A model generated the notes under the pieces. It made no database searches, was not told where the DNA came from, and saw nothing but the letters and a program-made list of their open reading frames with translations. Below, piece after piece: positions 43,482-51,621 of a DNA stretch of 61,616 nucleotides. Positions within the stretch are counted from its first letter, which is position 1; every line of letters starts with the position of its first letter. Source of the stretch: Ferrovibrio sp. Its GTDB lineage: Bacteria > Pseudomonadota > Alphaproteobacteria > Ferrovibrionales > Ferrovibrionaceae. Location of the stretch: positions 1 to 61,616 of the forward strand of contig NZ_JAHBYG010000023.1 of the NCBI RefSeq assembly GCF_019636075.1, given 5' to 3'. The position numbers and the translations under genes were made by a program.

Positions 43482-43972
43482 GACGGACGCACCTCTTTGC
43501 CCGCCAGCAGGGCCAATATGTGTTCGATGGAAAACAGCACGATCAGCACACCAGCGATGCTGAGCGGCACATGGTTGAGGCCTTCCGGCAGGCCCAGCGT
43601 GGGAATCTTGTAGCCCATCACCGATTCCGCCATGAGGCCGGCATGCCAGGCCATGAACACGCCGAAGCTGAGCACCAGCAGATGGATCAGGATTTCCACC
43701 CAGATCCGATGCCGCTCGGGCAGCAGCATCACCAGGATGGATTCAAGGCCGATATGGCCGGCATCGCGCACGCCTACGGCGGCGCCGAACATGGTTACAT
43801 ACAACACCAGCACAAGAGCCAGGCTTTCCGCCCAGGTGGGGGTGTCGTTCAACACATAGCGACCGAAAACCTGCAGCGCCACCACGGCAACGATGGTAAG
43901 CAGGCCAACCACGGCCACAATCATGCAAAACCGGGAGATCCAGGCATTGATCGGCGACAGCCAGCGCAGCAT
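43472..43972 (-). CDS. dctQ: TRAP transporter small permease (DctQ)
   Basis: The 166-residue protein has four membrane helices and the DctQ pattern NDTPTWAESLALVLVLYVTM near residue 52 and a charged RDAGHIGLES loop. It is the small membrane subunit of the TRAP importer. It overlaps dctM and follows dctP by 37 bp. Confidence 0.92.
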   Translation of the reverse strand: MLRWLSPINAWISRFCMIVAVVGLLTIVAVVALQVFGRYVLNDTPTWAESLALVLVLYVTMFGAAVGVRDAGHIGLESILVMLLPERHRIWVEILIHLLVLSFGVFMAWHAGLMAESVMGYKIPTLGLPEGLNHVPLSIAGVLIVLFSIEHILALLAGKEVRPSWH

Positions 43973-44009
43973 GGATACTCCCGGGTTCGCTTAAATGTGG
44001 ACGGAACGC

Positions 44010-44996
44010 TTAGTTGGTTTCCTGAACGCGCTTGACCAAAGCCTGCAGCTTCGCGTCGCCGGCAAACTTCTGATAGACCGGCACCATCGCATCCTGGAAC
44101 GACTTCTTGTCGAGATCGGAGATGATCTGCGAACCGCCGCCTTCCACGGTCTTGCGCGAGGCGGCTTCGCGGGCATCCCACACTTCGCGCATATGCGGCA
44201 CGGAATCCTTCGCCGCCTTGCGGATCACCGCCTGCTCGTCGGCCGGCAGCGTGTCCCACACCTTCTTGGAGAAGACCAGCAATTCCGGCGCCATGGAATG
44301 TTCGGTCAGGCTGTACATCTTGGCCACTTCGTAATGGCGCGAGCTGTCGTAGGACGGCCAGTTATTCTCGGCGCCATCCACCACGCCGGTCTTCAGCGCG
44401 GTATACACCTCGGCATAGGGCAGCGGCGTGGCATTGGCGCCCAGCGCCTGCATCATCGCCACCCACATGTCGGATTGCTGCACGCGGATCTTCATGCCCT
44501 TCATGTCGGCCACCGACTTGATAGGCTTCTTGGTGGTGTAGAAGCTGCGCGAACCGCTGTCGTAAAAGGCCAGGCCGATGAAGCCCTGGCTTTCCAGCGA
44601 TTTCAGGATGTCGTCGCCCACCGGGCCATCCAGCACGCGGCGCATATGCTCCTTCGACTTGAACACGAAGGGCAGCGCCGGAACGATGGTTTCCGGCACG
44701 ATGTTGTTGAACGGCGAGATGTTGACGCGCACCATGTCGAGCGCACCGATCTTGGTCTGCTCGATGGTGTCCTTCTCGGAGCCGAGCACCGACTGGTTGA
44801 ACACCTTGATGCTATGCTTGCCGCCGGTGCGCTCGCCGATCAGCTTGGCCATGTAATTCACCGCCACCACGGTGGGATAATCGGCCGGATGCACGTCTGC
44901 CGAACGGAATTCCTTGGCCATCGCCGCCTGCGGGGCGGCAAATCCGAAAACGGCGGCCAGACCGAGCGCGGCCGCAAGGGTGTGCTTGAGCTTCAT
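44010..44996 (-). CDS. dctP: TRAP transporter substrate-binding protein (DctP)
   Basis: The 328-residue periplasmic protein has a signal peptide of about 27 residues (ending AAMA-KE) and a DctP fold. The conserved Arg that holds the substrate carboxylate is likely in the [14 protein letters not shown] segment near residue 145-160. It delivers the ligand to DctQM. The gene is divergent from the GntR regulator, and a GntR-type site and an AT-rich stretch lie between them. Confidence 0.92.
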   Translation of the reverse strand: MKLKHTLAAALGLAAVFGFAAPQAAMAKEFRSADVHPADYPTVVAVNYMAKLIGERTGGKHSIKVFNQSVLGSEKDTIEQTKIGALDMVRVNISPFNNIVPETIVPALPFVFKSKEHMRRVLDGPVGDDILKSLESQGFIGLAFYDSGSRSFYTTKKPIKSVADMKGMKIRVQQSDMWVAMMQALGANATPLPYAEVYTALKTGVVDGAENNWPSYDSSRHYEVAKMYSLTEHSMAPELLVFSKKVWDTLPADEQAVIRKAAKDSVPHMREVWDAREAASRKTVEGGGSQIISDLDKKSFQDAMVPVYQKFAGDAKLQALVKRVQETN

Positions 44997-45074
44997 CGTC
45001 TATTCCTCCCGGTGCGGCCCAGCCTATGCCGATGCCGTCATTTGTGACCCGCCGTTTAAGGCGTTGAGTCGTAG

Positions 45075-45249
45075 TGTCATCATACAACATCAGCGATGAT
45101 TTCTGTCAATCTGGAAAATTGCAAGCCGATCAATATTCTCTAAAATTTATTATATATATTTAGTTTCATATACTTAATTTATAAGGCGGGGCTTGATACC
45201 GCAGTTTATCCACAGAAAATCGCTCAAGCATATGTCAGTTGTCATACAA
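45075..45249. promoter_or_regulatory. divergent dctP/gntR control region with GntR-type operator
   Basis: TTGTCATACAA at 45239-45249 is a perfect TTGT-N3-ACAA palindrome, matching the TNGTNNNACNA consensus of FadR/FCD GntR regulators, 46 bp before the gntR start. A related TGT-N6-ACA site (45075-45086) that shares CATACAA lies nearer dctP. Between them is a 60-bp very AT-rich stretch (45115-45180), and a perfect DnaA box TTATCCACA at 45206-45214. Confidence 0.6.
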
Positions 45250-45295
45250 GATGGGCTGTGCTAAACCTAACCGCAGAATAACCGGGAGAGAGACA

Positions 45296-46015
45296 GTGAC
45301 GGCCCTCCGTCGACGCGAAACCCTGACCTCGCAATTGGTGAAAAGCCTCACCGACCGCATTTCCCGCGGCGAATTGCGACCTGGCGACAAGTTGCCCAGC
45401 GAGCAGGAGCTGATCGAGGCTTTCGGCGTGAGCCGCACCGTGGTGCGCGAGGCGATTTCGAGCTTGCGTGCATCCGGCCTGGTGGAAACCCAGCAGGGCG
45501 TCGGCGCGTTCGTGCAGCAGGCCGCCCTCGCCCAGCCTTTCCGCATTGACGAAACCGGCCTGAACGTACTGAAGGAAGTGATCAACGTGCTGGAGCTGCG
45601 CATCGGCCTGGAAGCCGAGGCCTGCGCCCTCGCCGCTCAGCGCCGGCAGCCCGAACACCTGGAAGCGATGCGTGTTGCCCTGGATGCCATGGAATCCGCC
45701 ATCGACGCGGAAGACGACGCCGTGTCGCCCGATCTGGATTTCCACCGCACCATCGCCGAAGCCACCGGCAACAGCCATTTCACCCATCTGTTCAGCTATC
45801 TCGGGCAGTTGATGATTCCGCGCACCCGGGTGCAGACCTTCCGCTTCTTCGCCGATGATCGCGCCGATTACCTGCGCCGCGTGAACCGCGAGCATGAAGA
45901 CATTTATCAGGCCATTGCGCGGCAGGATAGCGATGCCGCGCGCTCGGCCATGCGCCTGCATCTCAGCAACAGCCGCGAAAGGCTGCGCCGCGCCATGGAT
46001 CGCGGCAATTCTTAA
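45296..46015 (+). CDS. GntR/FadR-type (FCD) transcriptional regulator
   Basis: The 239-residue protein has an N-terminal GntR winged helix (LPSEQELIEAFGVSRTVVRE near residue 35) and an FCD effector domain with its metal/ligand residues (DLDFHRTIAEATGN; two further His near the C-terminus, REHEDIYQAI and LHLSNSRERL). GTG at 45296 has GGGAGAG upstream. It probably represses both this operon and dctPQM until its sugar-acid ligand appears. kdgD follows after 12 bp. Confidence 0.9.
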   Translation: MTALRRRETLTSQLVKSLTDRISRGELRPGDKLPSEQELIEAFGVSRTVVREAISSLRASGLVETQQGVGAFVQQAALAQPFRIDETGLNVLKEVINVLELRIGLEAEACALAAQRRQPEHLEAMRVALDAMESAIDAEDDAVSPDLDFHRTIAEATGNSHFTHLFSYLGQLMIPRTRVQTFRFFADDRADYLRRVNREHEDIYQAIARQDSDAARSAMRLHLSNSRERLRRAMDRGNS

Positions 46016-46027
46016 ACGGGGGGAAGT

Positions 46028-46939
46028 ATGGATCCGCAAGCTTTGAAGGCGGCGATTTCGCATGGCCTGCTGTCATTTCCGGTCACTGATTTCGATGCGG
46101 CGGGCGAGTTCGAGCCCAAGGGCTATCGCCGGCGGCTGGAATGGCTGATGCCCTATGGTGCCACGGCCCTGTTCTCGGCCGGCGGCACCGGCGAATTCTT
46201 CTCGCTGGCGCCCGATGAATATGGCGCGGTGGTACGCACGGCTGTGGAAACCTGCAAGGGCAAGGTGCCGATCATCGCAGGTTGCGGCTACGGCACGCGC
46301 CAGGCCATTGCCTATGCCCGCGAGGCCGAGCAGATCGGCGCGGCCGGTTTGCTGGTGATGCCGCATTATCTGGTGGAAGCCGACCAGGAAGGCATATCGC
46401 GCCATGTGGCCGCGATCTGCAACAGCGTGAAGATCGGCGTGATCGTGTATAATCGCGGCATCTGCCGCCTGGGGCCCGATGCGCTGGAAAAGCTGGCCGC
46501 ACTCTGCCCCAACCTGATCGGCTTCAAGGATGGCATCGGCGATCTGGAATTGATGGTGGCGGTGCGCCGCCGCATGGGCGACCGCTTCGCCTATCTGGGC
46601 GGCCTGCCCACGGCGGAATTCTTCGCCGCGCCCTACAAGGCCATGGGCGTGCCGGTCTATTCCTCGGCGGTGTTCAATTTCATTCCCAAAACCGCCATGC
46701 AATTCTATGCCGCCATCCGCGACAACGACGAAGCCACCGCCACCCGCATCCTGGATGATTTCTTTATGCCCTATGCCGCGATCCGCAACCGGCGGCCGGG
46801 CTATGCGGTCAGCATCATCAAGGCCGGCGCACGTCTGGTGGGGTATGATGCCGGGCCGGTGCGCACGCCGCTGGTGGATTGCAGCCCCGAAGAACATAAA
46901 ATGCTGCAGGCCCTGATCGACAAACTAGGGCCGCAATAG
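46028..46939 (+). CDS. kdgD: 5-dehydro-4-deoxyglucarate dehydratase
   Basis: The 303-residue DHDPS/NAL-superfamily enzyme dehydrates and decarboxylates 5-keto-4-deoxyglucarate to 2-oxoglutarate semialdehyde. It has the GGTGEFFSL substrate loop near residue 53, the catalytic Tyr in VYNRG (about residue 141) and the Schiff-base Lys in IGFKDGIGD (about residue 167). GFF-type variation from the usual GTTGE of dihydrodipicolinate synthases fits KdgD. It is followed by udh in the same operon. Confidence 0.92.
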   Translation: MDPQALKAAISHGLLSFPVTDFDAAGEFEPKGYRRRLEWLMPYGATALFSAGGTGEFFSLAPDEYGAVVRTAVETCKGKVPIIAGCGYGTRQAIAYAREAEQIGAAGLLVMPHYLVEADQEGISRHVAAICNSVKIGVIVYNRGICRLGPDALEKLAALCPNLIGFKDGIGDLELMVAVRRRMGDRFAYLGGLPTAEFFAAPYKAMGVPVYSSAVFNFIPKTAMQFYAAIRDNDEATATRILDDFFMPYAAIRNRRPGYAVSIIKAGARLVGYDAGPVRTPLVDCSPEEHKMLQALIDKLGPQ

Positions 46940-46951
46940 GGAGTGACGAAG

Positions 46952-47773
46952 ATGCGACGTGTATTGCTCACCGGCGCCTCGGGCGGTGTCGGCACCCGTC
47001 TGCGCAAGCTGCTGAAGCCACTCTATCCCGAACTGATCCTGAGCGACTTGAAACCGCCGGCGGACCTGCGGCCCGATGAAACATTCATCGCCGCCGATCT
47101 CGCCGATGCCGATGCGGTTTCGCGGGCCTGCGCGGGCCCGGATGGCAAGGGCATCGATGGCATCGTGCATCTGGGCGGCTATTCCATCGAAGGGCCGTGG
47201 GATACCATCCTGCAGGCCAATATCATCGGCTGCTACAATCTGTTCGAGGCCGCGCGCAGGCAGGGCGTGAAGCGCGTGGTGTTCGCCTCCTCCAATCATG
47301 TGGTCGGCTTTCATCGCCGCGATGCCAAGATCGGCAACGAAACCGTGCCATTGCCCGATACGCGCTATGGCGTGAGCAAGCTGTTCGGCGAGGGCCTGGG
47401 GGCGCTCTATGCCCATAAGCATGGCCTGGGCGTGCTCAGCATCCGCATCGGCAATGTGGGCGAGGAGCCGCTGGATCAGCGCCGCATGTCGATCTGGCTC
47501 GAGCCGAACGATCTGGTATCGCTGATCCGCATCGGGCTGGAACGGCCCGGCCTGGTTTATGAAGTGGTCTATGGCATGTCTGACAATGCTTCGGCCTGGT
47601 GGGATAACCGCCGCGCGCTGGAGCTTGGTTACAAGCCGCAAGCCCGCTCGGCCGATCATCTGGCCGCTGCGATGGCCGGCCAGGCAAAATTGCCGCCCGA
47701 TCCGTTGGGCGATCTGTATCAGGGCGGACCGTTCTGCAGCCAGGAATACGACGCCGATAAAAGGGCGCGCTGA
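46952..47773 (+). CDS. udh: uronate dehydrogenase
   Basis: The 273-residue extended SDR oxidises D-galacturonate or D-glucuronate with NAD to the aldarolactone. It has LTGASGGVGTRL at the N-terminus, the Udh-typical FASSNHVVGFHRRD near residue 110, and Tyr-x3-Lys in RYGVSKLFGE. ATG at 46952 has GGGAG eight bases upstream; a GTG nine bases earlier is less likely. The gene neighbours favour D-galacturonate as substrate. Confidence 0.9.
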   Translation: MRRVLLTGASGGVGTRLRKLLKPLYPELILSDLKPPADLRPDETFIAADLADADAVSRACAGPDGKGIDGIVHLGGYSIEGPWDTILQANIIGCYNLFEAARRQGVKRVVFASSNHVVGFHRRDAKIGNETVPLPDTRYGVSKLFGEGLGALYAHKHGLGVLSIRIGNVGEEPLDQRRMSIWLEPNDLVSLIRIGLERPGLVYEVVYGMSDNASAWWDNRRALELGYKPQARSADHLAAAMAGQAKLPPDPLGDLYQGGPFCSQEYDADKRAR

Positions 47774-47775
47774 CC

Positions 47776-48879
47776 ATGCGGATTACGGCATTCGAGAGTC
47801 TGCGCCTCGATCTGCCTTTCGACGACCTCTATACCGGGCCGCGCCACAAGCCGCGCGGCTGGACGCAGTTCGATCATGTTCTGCTGCGCCTGACCGACGA
47901 TGCCGGCCATGAAGGCTGGGGCGAAGCTTTCGCCTTCGCCTGCCCCGCCGCCACCGAAGCCGTGCTGCGCGATATGGTGCGGCCGCGCGTACTGAACCGT
48001 GAAATAAGCGATATCGCCGCCTTCATGCAGTGGCTGCAATTGGAGCTGCATATCCAAGGCCGCTATGGCATCACGCAATTCGCGCTGTCTGGTCTGGATA
48101 TCGCGCTGTGGGATCTGGCCGGCCAGCGCGCGGGCCAAAGCATCAGCCGATTGCTCGGGGGGCACGGGCAAAACGGTCGTTGGCGCGAGAGCATCCCCGC
48201 CTATGCCAGCCTGGTGCGCTATGGCGCACCGGGGCCGGTTGCTGCCATGGCCGCGCAGGCGGCGGCGGAAGGCTATCAATGCGTGAAGCTGCATGAAATC
48301 ACCTACGAACCCATCGCGGCAGCGCGGACGGCACTGGGCCCCGATATCAAACTGATCACCGATGTGAATTGCGCTTGGAGCCGCGAAGAGGCCGAAGCGA
48401 TGCTGCCGCGCATGAAGGCGCTGGATTTATATTGGGTGGAAGAGCCGATCTTTCCGCCGGAAGATTATGAAACCCATGCAGCGCTGGCCGAGCGCCATGG
48501 CGTTGCGCTGGCAGCCGGCGAAAACGCCTGTACGGCAAAGGAATTCGAACGCCTGTCGGCTAACCTCGCCTTCCCACAGCCCAGCGTGGTGAAGCTGGGC
48601 GGCATCTGCGAGTTCATAAAGACCGTGCGGCATGCGGCAAGCCTGGGCCGCAGCGTGATGCCGCATTCGCCCTATTTCGGCCCCGGCTATTGGGCCACGC
48701 TGCAACTGGCCGCCCATTGCGAGGCAGTGGCGCAATTCGAATTCCTCTATGTGAAGCCGGAGCGCTGGATCGGGCTGGACATGCCGCTGCCGCAAAATGG
48801 CAGCATCCGCATTCCCGATGCACCGGGCCTCGGCTTCCGCCCCGATCCCGAAACCCTGTCGCGTTTCCGCGTTTCATAG
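47776..48879 (+). CDS. gci: galactarolactone cycloisomerase-like enolase-superfamily enzyme
   Basis: The 367-residue protein is in the mandelate racemase/muconate lactonising group. It has an N-terminal capping domain and a barrel with a KLH catalytic motif near residue 171, metal ligands Asp196 (ITDVN), Glu222 or 223 (WVEEPI) and Glu249 (AAGEN), and a catalytic His297 (MPHSPYFGPG). In Agrobacterium the galactarolactone cycloisomerase opens galactaro-1,4-lactone to keto-deoxy-hexarate, and here it lies between udh and a galactarolactone isomerase-like gene, which supports the same role. It starts 2 bp after udh. Confidence 0.8.
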   Translation: MRITAFESLRLDLPFDDLYTGPRHKPRGWTQFDHVLLRLTDDAGHEGWGEAFAFACPAATEAVLRDMVRPRVLNREISDIAAFMQWLQLELHIQGRYGITQFALSGLDIALWDLAGQRAGQSISRLLGGHGQNGRWRESIPAYASLVRYGAPGPVAAMAAQAAAEGYQCVKLHEITYEPIAAARTALGPDIKLITDVNCAWSREEAEAMLPRMKALDLYWVEEPIFPPEDYETHAALAERHGVALAAGENACTAKEFERLSANLAFPQPSVVKLGGICEFIKTVRHAASLGRSVMPHSPYFGPGYWATLQLAAHCEAVAQFEFLYVKPERWIGLDMPLPQNGSIRIPDAPGLGFRPDPETLSRFRVS

Positions 48880-48890
48880 CGAGGCACAGC

Positions 48891-49736
48891 ATGTATACCC
48901 GCATCCTGACCGGGCCGAAGCCCAAGCTGCAGGCCCCCGCCGGCATGTGCGACACGCATATCCATTTCTATGCCGAGGGCTGGACCGCCGTACCCGGCAC
49001 GCCGCAGCCGCCGGCCGCCACCGTGGCCGATTATCGGCAGGTGATGGATTGGCTGGGCATCCAGCGCGTTGTGGTGGTGCAGCCCAATGCCTATGGCTTC
49101 GACAATACCGTAACCTTGAATGCGGTGGCCGAACTGGGCGACTGCGCGCGTGCCATCGTTGTGGTGCCGCCGGATATCTCGGATGCGGATTTGCAGGCAT
49201 TGCATGCCAAGGGCGTGCGCGGCGTGCGCATCATGGCGCTGCTGGGCGGCACGCTGGGCATGGACAAGCTGGAAGCCACGGCGCATCGCATCGCGCCGAT
49301 GGGTTGGCATGTGATCGTGCAACTGGATGGCCGCGAATTGCCGCAGTATGAATCCATTCTGCGCAACCTGCCCTGCAAGGTGGTGATCGATCATATCGGC
49401 AAATTCCAACAGCCGGTGCCGCCGGAACATGAAAGCTTCCGCTGCCTGCTGCGGCTGGTGGATAGCGGGCGCATCTGGGTGAAGCTGGCGGCGATCTACG
49501 AAACCTCGCAATCCGGCGCACCGGATTATGCCGATATCGGCCAACTGGCGAAAATCCTGGCGCATCACGCGCCCGAGCGCATGCTGTGGGCCAGCAACTT
49601 TCCTCATGCCCAAGCGCATCGCTTCGGCTATCCCGACGAGGCGGCCTTGCTGGACCTGCTTTTGGATTGGGCGCCGGATGCTGCGGCAATCGAAAAAATC
49701 CTCAGCCACAATCCGGCCGCGCTATACGGCTTCTGA
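48891..49736 (+). CDS. D-galactarolactone isomerase-like amidohydrolase
   Basis: The 281-residue amidohydrolase-superfamily protein (COG3618, related to the lactonase LigI) starts the metal site with CDTHIHFY (residues 20-27) and has the typical NFPHAQAH segment near residue 240. In Agrobacterium the galactarolactone isomerase of this family converts galactaro-1,5-lactone to the 1,4-lactone between Udh and the cycloisomerase. Position here matches. A simple lactonase or pyrone hydrolase is the alternative. ATG at 48891 is 11 bp after the cycloisomerase gene. Confidence 0.8.
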   Translation: MYTRILTGPKPKLQAPAGMCDTHIHFYAEGWTAVPGTPQPPAATVADYRQVMDWLGIQRVVVVQPNAYGFDNTVTLNAVAELGDCARAIVVVPPDISDADLQALHAKGVRGVRIMALLGGTLGMDKLEATAHRIAPMGWHVIVQLDGRELPQYESILRNLPCKVVIDHIGKFQQPVPPEHESFRCLLRLVDSGRIWVKLAAIYETSQSGAPDYADIGQLAKILAHHAPERMLWASNFPHAQAHRFGYPDEAALLDLLLDWAPDAAAIEKILSHNPAALYGF

Positions 49737-49780
49737 CCCTTCATGCCATGCTTGCCGCTTTCCAACCGGGAGGAGGCAAC

Positions 49781-50188
49781 ATGGCCGAAGATCAGATCAA
49801 CAGCTTGTTCGAGCGCGGCCTTAAGGTCCGCCGCGAGGTGCTGGGCAAGGAATATGTGGACCAGTCGCTGGCCAAGGCCAACGATTTCACCATGGCCTTC
49901 CAGCGCGTGACCAGCGAATGGTGCTGGGGCTATGTGTGGGACCGGCCCGGCCTGGAACGCAAGACCCGCAGCATGCTCAACCTCGCCATGCTCACCGCCC
50001 TGGGGAAGATTCCTGAGGTGAAACTGCACGTGCGCGGCGCCATCAATAACGGGGTGAGCGTGGACGAGATCAAGGAAATCCTGCTGCAGGCCACGATCTA
50101 TAGCGGCATCCCCGCCGGCCTGGACGCCTTCAAGGCCGCCAACGAGGTGCTGGTGGAATTGGGCCTGCTGCCACAGCCGAGCAATTAA
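49781..50188 (+). CDS. carboxymuconolactone decarboxylase family protein
   Basis: The 135-residue helical protein is in the PcaC/CMD family, with the conserved Glu-x-Lys/His set around PEVKLHVRGAINNGVSVDEI near residue 80. The family includes 4-carboxymuconolactone decarboxylase and peroxidase-like AhpD relatives; the Cys pair of AhpD is absent. GGGAGGAGG gives a very strong ribosome binding site. It ends the uronate operon, so it may act on a lactone there, which is inference. Confidence 0.85.
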   Translation: MAEDQINSLFERGLKVRREVLGKEYVDQSLAKANDFTMAFQRVTSEWCWGYVWDRPGLERKTRSMLNLAMLTALGKIPEVKLHVRGAINNGVSVDEIKEILLQATIYSGIPAGLDAFKAANEVLVELGLLPQPSN

Positions 50189-50191
50189 CTG

Positions 50192-50243
50192 ACAGCCGGG
50201 GGCGGCCTGACCCTGGGGTCGCCGCCCCTTGCCGGCTGTTTTA
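50192..50243 (+). terminator. terminator after the uronate catabolic operon
   Basis: ACAGCCGG (50192-50199) pairs with CCGGCTGT (50232-50239), with an inner GGGGCGGC/GCCGCCCC stem, then TTTA. It begins 4 bp after the last stop of the operon. Confidence 0.75.
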
Positions 50244-50303
50244 CTCATGAATCCAACGCTACAGCTTTGCCGCCTTTTGCCGGTCATCGGCTGGTTCCAG
50301 ACG

Positions 50304-50319
50304 TGTTTCACGTGAAACA
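50304..50319. other. parS: parS centromere site
   Basis: TGTTTCACGTGAAACA is a perfect 16-bp palindrome equal to the bacterial parS consensus bound by ParB. It lies in a 297-bp gap between the uronate operon terminator and cysA. The rest of the gap (50320-50480) is very AT-rich and has no gene; it should hold the cysA promoter. Confidence 0.95.
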
Positions 50320-50485
50320 AATAGGAACAAATAGGTGTAAATGACCTTATTTCACATATAAATATGATGATTTTAAAAATATTTGTTCATTCTGATTGTA
50401 AAATAAAATTGAAACCATATTATCACCGTGAAATAAAAATCAGACAGTCAGCGCAACCGTTCATTCCCAATAGGGAGAGCACGCC

Positions 50486-51595
50486 ATGAGCATCGCCATT
50501 CGCGGCATCACCAAGAGCTTCGGCACCACGCCCGTATTGCGCGGCATCGACCTCGATATCGCCGATGGCGAATTGGTGGCCCTGCTGGGTGCTTCGGGCT
50601 CGGGCAAAACCACCCTGCTGCGCATCCTGGCCGGCCTGGATTGGCCCGATCAGGGCGATGTGCAGGTGGATGGCACCGACTGGCTGGCGCTGGAAACCCA
50701 GAAGCGCCATGTCGGTTTCGTGTTTCAGCATTACGCGCTGTTCCAGCATATGCGGGTGCGCGACAATGTGGCTTTCGGCCTGAATGTGCGTCCGCGCGGC
50801 CAGCGCCCTGCCGCCGATGAAATCCGCGCCCAGGTGGATGAACTGCTCAACCTGGTGCAGATCGGCAACCTCGGCGACCGCTTCCCCTCGCAGCTTTCCG
50901 GCGGCCAGCGGCAACGTGTGGCCCTGGCGCGTGCGTTGGCGATCAAGCCCAAGCTGCTGCTGCTGGACGAACCCTTCGGCGCGCTGGATGCCCGCATTCG
51001 CAAGGATCTGCGTCGCTGGCTGCGCGAGTTGCATGAGCAATTGGGCATGACCACCATCTTCGTCACCCATGACCAGGAAGAAGCCTTTGAACTGGCCGAC
51101 CGCGTGGTGGTGATGGGCCAGGGCCGCATCGAACAGATCGGCACGCCCGACGAAATCTACGACGCCCCAGCCAGCCCTTTCGTGGCGCGCTTCCTGGGCA
51201 ATGTGAATGAAATCACCGCCGAAATCGCCGATGGCCATATCAGTGTGAGCGGCGCGGAAACCGACGGGCTGCAACGCCTGGCAGCCGGCGACGGCGCCAT
51301 CCAGCTTTTCGTGCGTCCGCATGAAATTCTGCTGGAAGCCGCCAGCGATGCGCCGGCCCGCATCCGTGCCATTGCATCCAACGGCCCGGTGCTGCGCTTC
51401 GATGTGGATCTGCCTTCCTATGCCAAACCGCTGGAAGTGATTATCCCGCGCGAGGCGCCGCTGGCCCGCAGCTTGCGCCGCGGCGATGCCGTGCGCGTGC
51501 ATATCCAGCATGGCCGGGTGTTCCATCCCGCCTTGCATGCCGCCAACCAGCAAGATCAACAACTGCAGGCCCCGGCTCTGCACAGCAGCCTTTAA
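50486..51595 (+). CDS. cysA: sulfate/thiosulfate ABC transporter ATP-binding protein
   Basis: The 369-residue ATPase has Walker A GASGSGKTTLL near residue 36, signature LSGGQRQRVALARAL, Walker B LLLLDEPFGALD and the long C-terminal regulatory domain of CysA. It drives sulfate uptake with CysT and CysW. Here cysA is the first gene of the operon; many bacteria have it last. AGGGAGAG precedes the ATG. The C-terminal 20 residues are Gln-rich. Confidence 0.92.
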   Translation: MSIAIRGITKSFGTTPVLRGIDLDIADGELVALLGASGSGKTTLLRILAGLDWPDQGDVQVDGTDWLALETQKRHVGFVFQHYALFQHMRVRDNVAFGLNVRPRGQRPAADEIRAQVDELLNLVQIGNLGDRFPSQLSGGQRQRVALARALAIKPKLLLLDEPFGALDARIRKDLRRWLRELHEQLGMTTIFVTHDQEEAFELADRVVVMGQGRIEQIGTPDEIYDAPASPFVARFLGNVNEITAEIADGHISVSGAETDGLQRLAAGDGAIQLFVRPHEILLEAASDAPARIRAIASNGPVLRFDVDLPSYAKPLEVIIPREAPLARSLRRGDAVRVHIQHGRVFHPALHAANQQDQQLQAPALHSSL

Positions 51596-51621
51596 CAACA
51601 CCCTCAAGGAATAACAGTGCC

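Noticed and set aside
45206..45214. This DnaA box as the main replication origin
   Set aside because: Only one strong box is present; the folB-uvrC gap has two perfect boxes plus near matches and more GANTC sites. Kept as a low-ranked finding.
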